From: Exiguobacterium sp. s124
GTDB taxonomy: Bacteria; Bacillota; Bacilli; Exiguobacteriales; Exiguobacteriaceae
NCBI RefSeq assembly: GCF_018617485.1
Contig: NZ_JACSKH010000002.1
Coordinates: forward strand, 1 to 64,000
Length of the DNA stretch: 64,000 nt
Direction of reading: 5' to 3'
The position numbers and the translations under genes are program-made. Under the pieces are notes generated by a model that worked only from the letters and a program-made list of their open reading frames with translations, ran no database searches and was not told the DNA's origin. This document shows positions 11,556 to 20,562 of the stretch, piece after piece (the stretch's first letter is position 1; every line of letters begins with the position of its first letter).

Positions 11556-12416
11556 ATGAGCAAAAAGCTAAAATTAGGATTACTCGCTGCCATGACTGCG
11601 GTCATTATGCTGATGGCAGGCTGTGTGGATCCGTCTACCATCCAAGCCGAACCAATTACGGCTGACACAGAAGGTTTCTGGGCGAAGTACTTTGTATGGC
11701 CGCTCGCATGGCTTTTGAAGGAAGTTGCTTATTTAGTCGGTGGCCCGTGGCAATATGGGATTTCAATCATTATCGCAACGATTATCGTTCGTTTATTGAT
11801 TCTCCCGCTCATGATCAAACAGACGAAGAGTATGGGTGCCATGCAAGTCTTGCAACCGGAAATGTTGAAGCTTCGTGAGAAGTACAGCTCAAAAGACCAA
11901 GAAACACAGCGTAAACTCCAAGAAGAGATGATGAAACTTTATCAAGAATACCAAATCAACCCGCTCGCAGGGTGTTTGCCAATCTTGATTCAAATGCCGA
12001 TTCTCTTCGCATTCTATGATGCGATTCGTCGTACACCTGAGATTTTCGAAGCGGACTTCTTATGGTTCGACCTTGGAGCTCCGGACCCGACGTTCATCTT
12101 GCCGATTTTAGCGGCGATTTTGACGTTCGTTCAACAGAAAATCTCAATGGCGGGTCAAGAACAGAACCCACAATTGAAGATGATGCTCTATATCTTCCCG
12201 GTCATGATCTTCATCATGTCGATCAACCTTCCAGCCGCCCTTTCATTGTACTGGGTAGTCGGTTATATCATCTCGATCATCGTCACGATGGCAATCATGC
12301 TCCCGATGCGTGAGAAGATGAAGGTAGCAGCAGAAGCAAAAATTGCCGCGAAAGAAGCAGAGCGTGCAGCACTTGCTGAAGAAGAGAAGAAAAACAAAAA
12401 GAAAAAACGTAAATAA
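11556..12416 (+). CDS. yidC: Membrane protein insertase YidC (SpoIIIJ type)
   Basis: YidC inserts proteins into the cytoplasmic membrane alone or with SecYEG. The 286-residue protein has a lipoprotein signal with lipobox LMAGC near residue 23, then five membrane segments. Conserved segments include the [17 protein letters not shown] stretch. The tail is lysine-rich (KKNKKKKRK), as expected for ribosome contact. In spore formers this is SpoIIIJ. The partner gene jag, which normally follows, is missing here, and a terminator comes directly after the stop. Confidence 0.95.
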   Translation: MSKKLKLGLLAAMTAVIMLMAGCVDPSTIQAEPITADTEGFWAKYFVWPLAWLLKEVAYLVGGPWQYGISIIIATIIVRLLILPLMIKQTKSMGAMQVLQPEMLKLREKYSSKDQETQRKLQEEMMKLYQEYQINPLAGCLPILIQMPILFAFYDAIRRTPEIFEADFLWFDLGAPDPTFILPILAAILTFVQQKISMAGQEQNPQLKMMLYIFPVMIFIMSINLPAALSLYWVVGYIISIIVTMAIMLPMREKMKVAAEAKIAAKEAERAALAEEEKKNKKKKRK

Positions 12417-12421
12417 TCGTT

Positions 12422-12455
12422 AAGCTGGGTGTCATCTGACACTCAGCTTTTTTTG
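12422..12455 (+). terminator. Terminator after yidC
   Basis: AAGCTGGGTGTCA pairs with TGACACTCAGCTT around a two-base centre and is followed by six more T. Confidence 0.88.
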
Positions 12456-12517
12456 TAGGGTTGTAGTTTGATGAGACGGGAATAATGAAAGAAACGGGTA
12501 AACGGAGGTGTAGAAAC

Positions 12518-13063
12518 ATGGAGGCATTTATTCATCGTGTAGAACGTTCGACGTTATGGCAAGCAATCATTTACTTTGTGCTCGGTGTTCTTATTCTACT
12601 GTACCCTCGATTTTTCTTTGACGTCATGGTGTACGTGATTGCGGGATACTTGGCGATCATGGGCGTATGGATGATGTTTCAAGGGGTTCGTAGACGACAG
12701 GGTGGGTTACCACCGGCTTTCTTTATGGGTCTCATCTATTTGATTTTGGCAGCGGTCGTCTTTTTCTTCGCTGAGACGCTAGCTAGTCTTCTCCCGATTT
12801 TAATCGGAGCACTGTTCTTATTTGGAGGGATCATTCGCCTCATTCAGGCACTCGGTTACCGCCAATCGATGGCAGGACGATGGCTCTGGTTTTTAATTGG
12901 AAGTATATTATGGATTGGCGTCGGGATTCTTATGCTCACGAATCCGTTCAGTAGCCTACTTGTCTTATTCCAACTGTTCGGTGGAATCCTCATCGCCATT
13001 GCAATTCTAGAACTATTCCTCTATTTCACGATTCGTTCGACGAAGCGACATGCAAGATATTAA
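12518..13063 (+). CDS. DUF308 / HdeD-like integral membrane protein
   Basis: This 181-residue protein is almost entirely hydrophobic, with about six predicted membrane helices in three pairs. That repeat is characteristic of the DUF308 (HdeD-like) family. No catalytic motif is visible, and the molecular function of the family in Gram-positives is not established. ATG at 12518 is preferred over one 33 bases upstream because GGAGGTG lies just before it. It occupies the place where jag is found in Bacillus subtilis. Confidence 0.75.
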   Translation: MEAFIHRVERSTLWQAIIYFVLGVLILLYPRFFFDVMVYVIAGYLAIMGVWMMFQGVRRRQGGLPPAFFMGLIYLILAAVVFFFAETLASLLPILIGALFLFGGIIRLIQALGYRQSMAGRWLWFLIGSILWIGVGILMLTNPFSSLLVLFQLFGGILIAIAILELFLYFTIRSTKRHARY

Positions 13064-13065
13064 AA

Positions 13066-13101
13066 AAACAAACCGTCCTTTTTCAAGGGCGGTTTGTTTC
13101 T
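13066..13101. terminator. Bidirectional terminator between convergent genes
   Basis: AAACAAACCG pairs with CGGTTTGTTT across a loop. T runs are present on either strand. The stop codon of the nucleotidyltransferase gene lies inside the stem, so it serves both convergent genes. Confidence 0.75.
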
Positions 13102-13835
13102 CGTTGATGCAACTGTTCCATAAACGGTCCGAACACGTTATATCCCGATAATGATTGGAAGAAAGGTTGTTCTTCTTTGAGTCGCTCGATATAGACTCGA
13201 GCGGCGTTTTCATGATTCATTGGGGTCAATTGTTCATAAAAGAAGCGTAAGTCGATTTCGTTTCGTTGTGATACGTCTTTCAAACCAAGTGAGGCTCGAT
13301 CGGGCGTATGGTGCGCGGCCAAAACGTACGCGAAATGAACCATCCCTTGCCGCAGCATCTCGGTTGCCCAGATGTCATTGCCACGACTTCGTGATTTCGT
13401 ATATTGGAAAAAGAACCAAACGGTGTCGAAGGCATGATCACTTGTCGACTCTTCTTCAATCTGTAACGAACTTTCATGTGCAGTGAGGAGCTGGTGCGGA
13501 TCATAGAGGATATGGATCGAGTCTTGATGATTCAACGTCTCTTTTGTGACAGTGAATAAGTCGAGGTGAAGAAAATCATCGAATACCACAATGAGTTGAG
13601 GGGCGACTATGAAGATGTCGTCTTTCAACAGAACAGGTCGATACGAACGAAGGTGATCGAGTCGTCTCGATAAAAACAATTCTTCCTGATCTGCGTTTAC
13701 CATCACGTAAAGATCGATATCTGAATGCTCATCGGCTTCTCCACGACCGAATGAGCCTTTCATAAAAATCGCTTGAACCGCTTCATCCTGTTCTAATCGT
13801 TCCGTGATGATTTGAATCGCTTCTAGTTGCTTCAT
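13083..13835 (-). CDS. Nucleotidyltransferase-domain protein
   Basis: The 250-residue protein has a polymerase-beta-type nucleotidyltransferase motif: KGSFGRGEADEHSDIDLYV at about residues 25-43 includes the GS and DxD elements. A third acidic element may be DFLHLDLFTV near residue 93. The C-terminal half is helical and resembles aminoglycoside adenylyltransferase-like proteins. The substrate is unknown, and drug resistance should not be assumed. It is transcribed against replication and lies between yidC and mnmE, where Bacillus has jag. Confidence 0.72.
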   Translation of the reverse strand: MKQLEAIQIITERLEQDEAVQAIFMKGSFGRGEADEHSDIDLYVMVNADQEELFLSRRLDHLRSYRPVLLKDDIFIVAPQLIVVFDDFLHLDLFTVTKETLNHQDSIHILYDPHQLLTAHESSLQIEEESTSDHAFDTVWFFFQYTKSRSRGNDIWATEMLRQGMVHFAYVLAAHHTPDRASLGLKDVSQRNEIDLRFFYEQLTPMNHENAARVYIERLKEEQPFFQSLSGYNVFGPFMEQLHQRETNRP

Positions 13836-14006
13836 GTGTATACCCTCTCTTCTCTGTCAATATATTCCTTTATTGTACGAAAATAATGATAGGAACTGCA
13901 ATGACTTCATCGACGGGTGAACTCTTTCGTTCAAGTCGAATATCGTGTATAGTAGGTTCGTTATGCATATGATAGAAGAAGATGGTTTAGGTTTGGAGGG
14001 AGAAAG

Positions 14007-15386
14007 ATGCTAGAGTTTGACACGATTACAGCGATTTCGACGCCGATGGGTGAAGGTGCCATTGGCATCGTCCGATTATCAGGCGATTTGGCGGTCGAAA
14101 CGGTGAACAATGTGTTTTCTGGAAAAGACTTAACAACGGTCGATTCACATACAATTCATTACGGTACGTTAAAGCGTCCTGACACGGGCGAAGTCGTCGA
14201 TGAAGTCATGGTCAGTATCATGCGGGCGCCGAAGACGTTTACACGAGAAGATGTCGTCGAAATCAATTGTCACGGAGGCGTCGTTGCGGTCAATCGTGTC
14301 CTTGAACTCATTCTCGACCAACCCGACATCCGCTTGGCAGAACCGGGCGAGTTCACAAAACGCGCCTTTTTAAACGGTCGAATCGATTTGTCACAAGCAG
14401 AGGCGGTCATGGACTTGATTCGGGCGAAAACCGATCGGGCGATGAACGTCGCGATGTCTCAAATGGAAGGTCGGCTGTCACGACTCGTCCGCGAACTCCG
14501 TCAACAATTGCTCGAGACGATTGCGGCAGTCGAGGTCAATATTGATTATCCAGAGTATGACGCGGAAGAGATGACGCAAGCGATCGTCGAAGAGAAAGCG
14601 GGCGAAGTCAAACGTATCCTCGAGGAGTTGCTCGAAACGGCGCGACAAGGAAAAATCTTGCGTGAAGGCTTGGCTACGGCGATTATCGGACGACCGAACG
14701 TCGGGAAGTCCTCGCTCATGAATACGCTCGTGCAGGAGACGAAAGCGATTGTCACTGAAATTGCCGGAACGACACGTGACACGATTGAAGAATATGTCAA
14801 CGTGAAAGGAGTCCCACTCAAATTGGTGGACACTGCCGGTATTCGTGAGACGGAAGATATCGTTGAACGCATCGGTGTAGAAAAATCAAGGAAGGCGTTG
14901 GAAGCGGCGGACTTGGTTCTTCTCGTCTTGAACGGGCATGAAGGATTGACGGTCGAAGATGAGGCGTTGTTTGAGGCGGTCAAAGGGATGAATGCGATCA
15001 TCATCATCAACAAGACAGACTTGCCACAAAACATGGATTCTTCTAAGCTAGAGAAACTAGCGGCAGGACGTCCAATCGTGGCGACGTCGCTCTTACTAGA
15101 TGAGGGAATCGATGCGCTTGAAGCGGCAATCGCGAACCTCTTCTTTGCAAAAGGCGTCGAGTCACAAGATATGACATATATCTCAAACGCTCGACACATT
15201 CAGTTGATCAAACGAACGATTGGTCAAATTGATGAGGCGCTCGGTAGTGCTGTCATGAATATGCCGATTGATATGGTCCAAATCGATTTACGTCGAGCGT
15301 GGGATACGCTCGGTGAAATCAACGGAGATACGGTACAAGAGAGCTTGATTGACCAGCTCTTTTCACAGTTTTGTCTTGGGAAATAA
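14007..15386 (+). CDS. mnmE: tRNA uridine-5-carboxymethylaminomethyl GTPase MnmE
   Basis: MnmE works with MnmG to modify the wobble uridine at position 34 of several tRNAs. The 459-residue protein has an N-terminal tetrahydrofolate-binding domain, a helical domain and an inserted G domain. G-domain motifs are GRPNVGKSS near residue 230, DTAG and NKTD. The C-terminal catalytic cysteine is in CLGK at the very end. The gene starts the mnmE-mnmG-rsmG cluster, with mnmG 15 bases downstream. The 171 bases upstream probably carry its promoter, though no strong match was identified. Confidence 0.97.
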   Translation: MLEFDTITAISTPMGEGAIGIVRLSGDLAVETVNNVFSGKDLTTVDSHTIHYGTLKRPDTGEVVDEVMVSIMRAPKTFTREDVVEINCHGGVVAVNRVLELILDQPDIRLAEPGEFTKRAFLNGRIDLSQAEAVMDLIRAKTDRAMNVAMSQMEGRLSRLVRELRQQLLETIAAVEVNIDYPEYDAEEMTQAIVEEKAGEVKRILEELLETARQGKILREGLATAIIGRPNVGKSSLMNTLVQETKAIVTEIAGTTRDTIEEYVNVKGVPLKLVDTAGIRETEDIVERIGVEKSRKALEAADLVLLVLNGHEGLTVEDEALFEAVKGMNAIIIINKTDLPQNMDSSKLEKLAAGRPIVATSLLLDEGIDALEAAIANLFFAKGVESQDMTYISNARHIQLIKRTIGQIDEALGSAVMNMPIDMVQIDLRRAWDTLGEINGDTVQESLIDQLFSQFCLGK

Positions 15387-15401
15387 TAAGGAGGAACAAA
15401 T

Positions 15402-17288
15402 ATGGCTTATACGGCAGGCGAATATGACGTAATCGTCATCGGGGCCGGACACGCAGGGATTGAAGCGGCACTCGCATCAGCTCGAATGGGTGCCAAAACA
15501 GCGATGCTGACAATGAACCCTGATATGGTCGGGTTCATGTATTGTAACCCGTCAATCGGCGGACCGGCGAAAGGAATCGTCGTACGTGAAATCGATGCGC
15601 TCGGCGGAGAGATGGGGCGTGCGATTGATGCGACGTACATCCAAATGAAGATGCTTAATACATCGAAAGGTCCAGCGGTACGTGCGTTACGTGCACAGGC
15701 GGACAAATTCCAATACCAAAATCATATGAAGAAAGTGCTAGAAGACGAGCCGAATCTATTGCTTCGTCAGGCACTTGTCGAACGATTGCTCGTTGAAGAT
15801 GGAGAAGTGCGTGGCGTGGTAACGAACACGGGTTCAGAATATCGCGCGAAAGCGGTCATCGTCACGACAGGAACGTTCATGCGAGGTCAAATCATCATCG
15901 GTGAATTGGCATACGAGAGTGGTCCAAATAACCAAATGCCATCGGTCGAGCTGTCGAAACATTTAGAAGAACTCGGTCTCGATTTGGTTCGATTCAAAAC
16001 AGGGACTCCGCCGCGGATTGATGGGAAGACCATCGATTACTCGAAGACTGAGGTTCAGCCGGGGGATGAGAACCCATCGTTCTTCTCGTACACGTCGACT
16101 GATTTGAATCCGATCGAACAAATCCCATGCTGGCTCACGTATACGAGTGAGCGCACGCACCAGTTGATTGATGAGAACTTACACCGTTCACCGATGTATT
16201 CAGGTGCGATCAAAGGTACAGGGCCGCGTTACTGTCCATCGATTGAAGATAAAGTCGTACGTTTCAATGACAAACCGCGTCACCAAATCTTCTTAGAACC
16301 AGAAGGACGCGACACAGAAGAAGTATACGTTCAAGGTTTCTCGACGAGTATGCCAGAAGACGTTCAACACCAAATGCTTCGGACGATCCCGGGTCTTGAA
16401 AAGTCAGAGATGATGCGTCCTGGTTATGCGATTGAGTACGATGCGGTCGTACCGACGCAACTTTGGCCGACCCTTGAAACGAAAGCAGTCCCTGGACTCT
16501 TTACAGCGGGACAAATCAACGGAACGAGTGGCTACGAAGAAGCGGCAGGACAAGGAATCATGGCAGGGATCAACGCTGCATGCAAAGTGCTTGGTAAAGA
16601 CCCTGTCATCCTTGATCGTTCCCAAGCATATATCGGTGTCTTGATCGATGATCTGGTGACGAAAGGAACGAACGAACCATATCGTCTCCTCACATCACGT
16701 GCCGAGTATCGCCTCTTGTTACGTCACGACAACGCGGACTTACGCCTCAGTGACATCGGACACGAGATCGGCTTACTTTCAGAGGAACGCCATGCACATC
16801 TCAATGAGAAGCGTGAAGCGATTGAAAAAGAAGTAAAGCGACTCGCCTCACTTGTCGTCAAACCGACACCTGAAGTGAACGCGATGCTTGAATCAGTCGG
16901 TGCACATCCGTTGAAAGAAGCGACGCATGCCAACATCTTGTTGAAACGTCCAGAAGTGACGTATGAGGCGCTCATGACGGTCGTCCCATCCATGGACGAG
17001 CTGTCGTTCGAAGTAAAAGAGCAAGTCGAAATTCAAGTGAAGTACGAAGGCTATATTTCAAAACAACTCGAACAAGTCGAGAAGATGCGGCGCATGGAAG
17101 AAAAACGAATTCCAGAGAACTTAGATTACGATGCGATCGGCGGTCTTGCGACAGAAGCGAAACAAAAATTAAAACAAGTTCGTCCACTTTCGATCGGACA
17201 AGCGTCACGAATCTCGGGCGTAAACCCTGCAGACGTGTCAATCTTGCTCGTCTATATCGAACAAGGACAATATGCGACGGTGGAGTGA
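15402..17288 (+). CDS. mnmG: tRNA uridine-5-carboxymethylaminomethyl enzyme MnmG
   Basis: MnmG is the FAD-binding partner of MnmE. The dinucleotide fold [14 protein letters not shown] is at about residues 11-24. The family signature [11 protein letters not shown] and the FAD segment [18 protein letters not shown] are present. The 628-residue length is normal. GGAGG lies eight bases before the ATG. The stop precedes the rsmG start by four bases, so the three genes are one transcription unit. Confidence 0.97.
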   Translation: MAYTAGEYDVIVIGAGHAGIEAALASARMGAKTAMLTMNPDMVGFMYCNPSIGGPAKGIVVREIDALGGEMGRAIDATYIQMKMLNTSKGPAVRALRAQADKFQYQNHMKKVLEDEPNLLLRQALVERLLVEDGEVRGVVTNTGSEYRAKAVIVTTGTFMRGQIIIGELAYESGPNNQMPSVELSKHLEELGLDLVRFKTGTPPRIDGKTIDYSKTEVQPGDENPSFFSYTSTDLNPIEQIPCWLTYTSERTHQLIDENLHRSPMYSGAIKGTGPRYCPSIEDKVVRFNDKPRHQIFLEPEGRDTEEVYVQGFSTSMPEDVQHQMLRTIPGLEKSEMMRPGYAIEYDAVVPTQLWPTLETKAVPGLFTAGQINGTSGYEEAAGQGIMAGINAACKVLGKDPVILDRSQAYIGVLIDDLVTKGTNEPYRLLTSRAEYRLLLRHDNADLRLSDIGHEIGLLSEERHAHLNEKREAIEKEVKRLASLVVKPTPEVNAMLESVGAHPLKEATHANILLKRPEVTYEALMTVVPSMDELSFEVKEQVEIQVKYEGYISKQLEQVEKMRRMEEKRIPENLDYDAIGGLATEAKQKLKQVRPLSIGQASRISGVNPADVSILLVYIEQGQYATVE

Positions 17289-17292
17289 AACG

Positions 17293-18009
17293 ATGAACGA
17301 ATCTCAATTTATTGAAGCGTTACGGGCTAAAGGATTTGAACTGAACGAGACACAACTCGCTCAGTTCAAGCGCTACTTCGAGATGCTCGTTGAATGGAAT
17401 GAAAAAATGAATTTGACGGCCATCACGGACCAGGAAGAAGTGTATTTGAAACACTTTTACGATTCGCTCAGCGCAGCGTTTCACTTCGACTTCACGCAAG
17501 TCGAAACGGTATGTGATGTAGGGGCGGGAGCGGGATTCCCGAGTCTTCCTCTTAAGATTTTATTCCCTCACTTACATGTCACGATCATTGATTCATTGAA
17601 TAAGCGCATCACGTTCTTGAATGAGTTGGCTCTTGCCCTCGGACTCGAAGGTGTCGCTTTCCATCATGGTCGTGCCGAAGAGTTTGGGAAAAATAAAAAA
17701 TTCCGCGAACAGTTTGATGTCGTCACAGCGCGAGCCGTTGCCCGCATGACAGTGTTGGCTGAGTATTGCCTGCCGCTCACGAAAGTGGGCGGAAGCTTTG
17801 TCGCGCTTAAGGCGGCTAAAGTTTCTGATGAGATGAAAGACGCTGAAAATGCGTTGGCTGTTCTAGGTGGGAAAGAAAAAGCGACACACCAGTTCCTATT
17901 GCCAGGAGAGATGAGTGAGCGTAATATCGTAGTTGTAGATAAACTACGAAAAACGCCCGGGAAATATCCGCGTAAAGCGGGAACCCCGGCGAAAGAGCCA
18001 CTTATCTGA
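17293..18009 (+). CDS. rsmG: 16S rRNA (guanine-527-N7) methyltransferase RsmG
   Basis: RsmG methylates G527 of 16S rRNA, and its loss gives low-level streptomycin resistance in other bacteria. The 238-residue protein contains the S-adenosylmethionine motif [17 protein letters not shown] at about residues 72-88 and the TARAVARM segment. The ATG at 17293 is chosen over an earlier one within mnmG because GGAGTG precedes it. A parS site and a terminator follow immediately. Confidence 0.96.
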   Translation: MNESQFIEALRAKGFELNETQLAQFKRYFEMLVEWNEKMNLTAITDQEEVYLKHFYDSLSAAFHFDFTQVETVCDVGAGAGFPSLPLKILFPHLHVTIIDSLNKRITFLNELALALGLEGVAFHHGRAEEFGKNKKFREQFDVVTARAVARMTVLAEYCLPLTKVGGSFVALKAAKVSDEMKDAENALAVLGGKEKATHQFLLPGEMSERNIVVVDKLRKTPGKYPRKAGTPAKEPLI

Positions 18010-18015
18010 TGATGT

Positions 18016-18031
18016 CGTTTCACGTGAAACA
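18016..18031. promoter_or_regulatory. parS centromere site (15 of 16 matches)
   Basis: CGTTTCACGTGAAACA matches the parS consensus except for the first base. It lies between the rsmG stop and the terminator, just upstream of noc and parB. A parS next to the parB locus is common in this order. Confidence 0.9.
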
Positions 18032-18032
18032 A

Positions 18033-18068
18033 AAGCAGATTCCAGTGGTGGAGTCTGCTTATTTTTTT
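18033..18068 (+). terminator. Terminator between rsmG and noc
   Basis: AAGCAGATTCCA pairs with TGGAGTCTGCTT around GTGG, with one G-T pair, and is followed by ATTTTTTT. It directly abuts parS on its left and lies about 20 bases before the noc start. Transcription of noc must therefore come from read-through or from a promoter overlapping this element. Confidence 0.82.
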
Positions 18069-18089
18069 ACATAAAAGGGGTGCCCGACG

Positions 18090-18974
18090 TTGAAGAATAG
18101 ATTTGCGAAATTGTTCGGTGTGAATCGAAAAGATGAAGTTGCCGTGACGCAGATTGCGGAAGTTCGAGCGGACGACACGGTGCAGGAGCTCTCGTTGTCA
18201 CGATTGCGTCCGAACCGATATCAACCGCGTAAAGTATTCGAACCGGCAAAAATTGAAGAGTTGGCAACGACGATTTCGGAACATGGACTGCTTCAACCGA
18301 TCGTGGTTCGAAAGGCAGACGGGGACTGCTATGAAATCATCGCAGGGGAGCGCCGTTTCCGAGCCGTGAAATCGCTTGGCTGGTCGGCGATTCCGGCAAT
18401 TGTTCGCGATATGGATGATGATACGACGGCTGCGCTCGCATTGATTGAAAACTTACAACGCGAGCAGTTGAGTCCGATTGAAGAGGCGGAGGCGTATGAC
18501 CGGTTGCTCGCCTTGAACGGATTGACGCAAGATGCGTTAGCGAAGAGTTTAGGGAAGAGCCAGTCTACGATTGCGAACAAGTTGCGACTGTTGAAGTTGC
18601 CTGAGGACGTGAAGCAGTCGCTTCGTGATCGTCGCATCAACGAGCGACACGCCCGTGCACTCTTGCCATTAAAAGAAGAGGGGTTACAGCTCCAAGTGCT
18701 CGTGGAAGTGTTGGAACAGGATTACAACGTCAAAGAGACTGAGGAACGAGTCGCCTTTTTGACAACACCAATCGAAGAAGAAAAACGTAAGCCGAAAAAG
18801 CAACGTCGTCGAACGAAGAGTTTTGCGCGTGATACACGAATCGCCATCAATACGATTCGTGACTCGATCGATTTGATTGGGAAAACAGGGATTGATGTCC
18901 AAACTGAAGAAGTAGACGAAGAGGAATTTGTTGAAATTCGAATTCGCATCCCGAAAGCGCGGCCTCAAAAATGA
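18090..18974 (+). CDS. noc: Nucleoid occlusion protein Noc
   Basis: Noc is a ParB-family CTPase that binds its own palindromes and the membrane to keep FtsZ off the nucleoid. The 294-residue protein begins (M)KNRFAKLFG, matching the amphipathic membrane-targeting helix of Bacillus Noc. The CTP-binding motif is GERRFRAVKSL near residue 87. The helix-turn-helix region GKSQSTIANKLRLLKLP follows at about residues 154-170. The start is TTG at 18090 with AAGGGGTG upstream. Two strong Noc-binding palindromes occur in this window, at 21815 and 43306. Confidence 0.93.
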   Translation: MKNRFAKLFGVNRKDEVAVTQIAEVRADDTVQELSLSRLRPNRYQPRKVFEPAKIEELATTISEHGLLQPIVVRKADGDCYEIIAGERRFRAVKSLGWSAIPAIVRDMDDDTTAALALIENLQREQLSPIEEAEAYDRLLALNGLTQDALAKSLGKSQSTIANKLRLLKLPEDVKQSLRDRRINERHARALLPLKEEGLQLQVLVEVLEQDYNVKETEERVAFLTTPIEEEKRKPKKQRRRTKSFARDTRIAINTIRDSIDLIGKTGIDVQTEEVDEEEFVEIRIRIPKARPQK

Positions 18975-19010
18975 GTCCGTGCTTTTTCATACGATGAAGG
19001 AGGTTTGTAG

Positions 19011-19793
19011 ATGGAACGATTAGCTTTAAAATTCATTCGCCCAAACCCGAACCAACCACGTAAACAATTTGAGGTGGAAAAGCTAGAAGAATTGCGTCAG
19101 TCGATTGAACGGTATGGTGTGTTGCAGCCGATCGTTGTTCGAAAAGCGACCGGGTACTATGAGATCATCGCCGGTGAAAGACGATTCCAAGCGGCAAAAC
19201 TCGCCGGTAAAGAAGATATTCCCGCTTTAGTCGTCACGGCGGACTCGGATCGCGTCATGGAGTTGGCATTGATTGAAAACATTCAGCGGGCCGACTTGAA
19301 CGCCATCGAAGAAGCAGTCGCCTACGAGCAATTGATGCAGACGCTCGGACTGACGCAACAGCAACTGGCAGATCGGGTCGGAAAAAGCAGAAGTCATGTG
19401 ACGAACAGTTTGCGCTTGCTTCGTTTACCGAGCGCGGTCCAGCACGCGGTCATGGTCGGGGATTTGACGATGGGTCATGCACGGGCGATTACAGGCATGA
19501 AATCGGAACAGGCGATGGAACAGATTGCAAAACGGGTGATTGCTGAGCACTGGACGGTACGTCGACTCGAGCGTTACTTACAAAAAGAGCGCACAGCAAA
19601 AAAGACGCTGAAGCAATCGAACGCAGATATCGAAGCGGTCGAAGCGGTGCTTGCAGAGCGTCTTCAAATGGATGTGTCGATTCGTCCTCGCCGAAAGGGC
19701 GGGGTCTTAGAATTAAAGTACTTTTCACAAGACGATTTAGAACAACTACTTACGCTGTTGTCTCCTCAAGACTTTGACTCGTCCCGTGACTGA
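19011..19793 (+). CDS. parB: Chromosome partitioning protein ParB (Spo0J), lacking the ParA-stimulating N-terminus
   Basis: ParB binds parS, slides as a CTP clamp and recruits SMC to the origin. The 260-residue protein has the CTP motif GERRFQAAKLAG at about residues 53-64 and the helix-turn-helix GKSRSHVTNSLRLLRLP at about residues 123-139. It begins MERLALKFIRPNPNQPRK, directly at the core. The usual 20-residue N-terminal peptide (LGKGxxALF type), which activates ParA, is absent. A TAG stop lies in frame immediately before the ATG, so no longer start is possible. AAGGAGG precedes the ATG. No parA (soj) lies between noc and parB. Confidence 0.95.
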   Translation: MERLALKFIRPNPNQPRKQFEVEKLEELRQSIERYGVLQPIVVRKATGYYEIIAGERRFQAAKLAGKEDIPALVVTADSDRVMELALIENIQRADLNAIEEAVAYEQLMQTLGLTQQQLADRVGKSRSHVTNSLRLLRLPSAVQHAVMVGDLTMGHARAITGMKSEQAMEQIAKRVIAEHWTVRRLERYLQKERTAKKTLKQSNADIEAVEAVLAERLQMDVSIRPRRKGGVLELKYFSQDDLEQLLTLLSPQDFDSSRD

Positions 19794-20401
19794 CGAAGCC
19801 TTGTGATCGCGGCTTCTTCTTGATGAAGGCGTCCGATGCGTGAATCAAAATCGACAAAGCCTTCCGTGATGAAGCGGGCGAGTTCGTATACGAGATGGAG
19901 ACGTGTGTTTTGTAGAATCATCATTTCCATGAACCCACTGACATTCACGACGGCTTTGATATTATAAGCGCCGACTGCAGGGAGTTCTTTTTGGACACCT
20001 GCACCTGGGGCAAGAGGTCCTTCGGAGAAGAAAACGTAGCCGACACTCGACAGTCGTCCGAGGCAGGCATCGATGGCGATGATGAGTGGTTGGTGGAATC
20101 GCGTTTGAATCTCATGTAATGTTTCTACTAAATTTAGCGCGTGTACGGGTTTCGTCAACGTACCGTATACGTGTAAATTACGAATGCGACGTTCTTCTAA
20201 AAACGTTCCGACGAGTGGACCAAGTGAATCACCGGTCGAACGATCTGAACCGATGCAAACAAGGACGATGGGGCGATGGGTTTCATTGACCAACTGTTCA
20301 TGAAGCTGGTCCGCAAGTAATCTGGATCCACTCCGCTCAGTGTGTTCAATGAAGAAAGAGTATGGTTTATGAGGTTTTAGGCGAAACGGCATGAATCTCA
20401 T
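19766..20401 (-). CDS. yyaC: YyaC family protein (spore-protease-like fold)
   Basis: YyaC resembles the germination protease GPR and related hydrogenase-maturation-type proteins. Its biochemical role is unsettled, and in Bacillus it is a sporulation-associated gene. The 211-residue protein shows VLVCIGSDRSTGDSLGPLVG near residue 45 and an acidic AIDACLGR segment near residue 110. It is convergent with parB, and the two coding regions overlap tail-to-tail by 28 bases. The neighbourhood (parB then yyaC) is the same as in Bacillus. Confidence 0.88.
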   Translation of the reverse strand: MRFMPFRLKPHKPYSFFIEHTERSGSRLLADQLHEQLVNETHRPIVLVCIGSDRSTGDSLGPLVGTFLEERRIRNLHVYGTLTKPVHALNLVETLHEIQTRFHQPLIIAIDACLGRLSSVGYVFFSEGPLAPGAGVQKELPAVGAYNIKAVVNVSGFMEMMILQNTRLHLVYELARFITEGFVDFDSRIGRLHQEEAAITRLRQSRDESKS

Positions 20402-20562
20402 CCTCTCTTCTGAGCTGCCTATTCCTAGTTGCAGTTAGGGGATTGATCTCGTATTAACCCATTCCCAAAAGTGGAAAACTTCTAAACTTCCGAATGCGGC
20501 GTTTGAGAAAAGTCGTGAAATATGTTTTGATGATTTAGAATCTACGACTTTGAGGTGAAAAG

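Noticed and set aside
17954-17967. CGCCCGGGAAAT near the end of rsmG as a third Noc site
   Set aside because: Only the right half matches the palindrome and three left-half bases differ, so it is probably chance.
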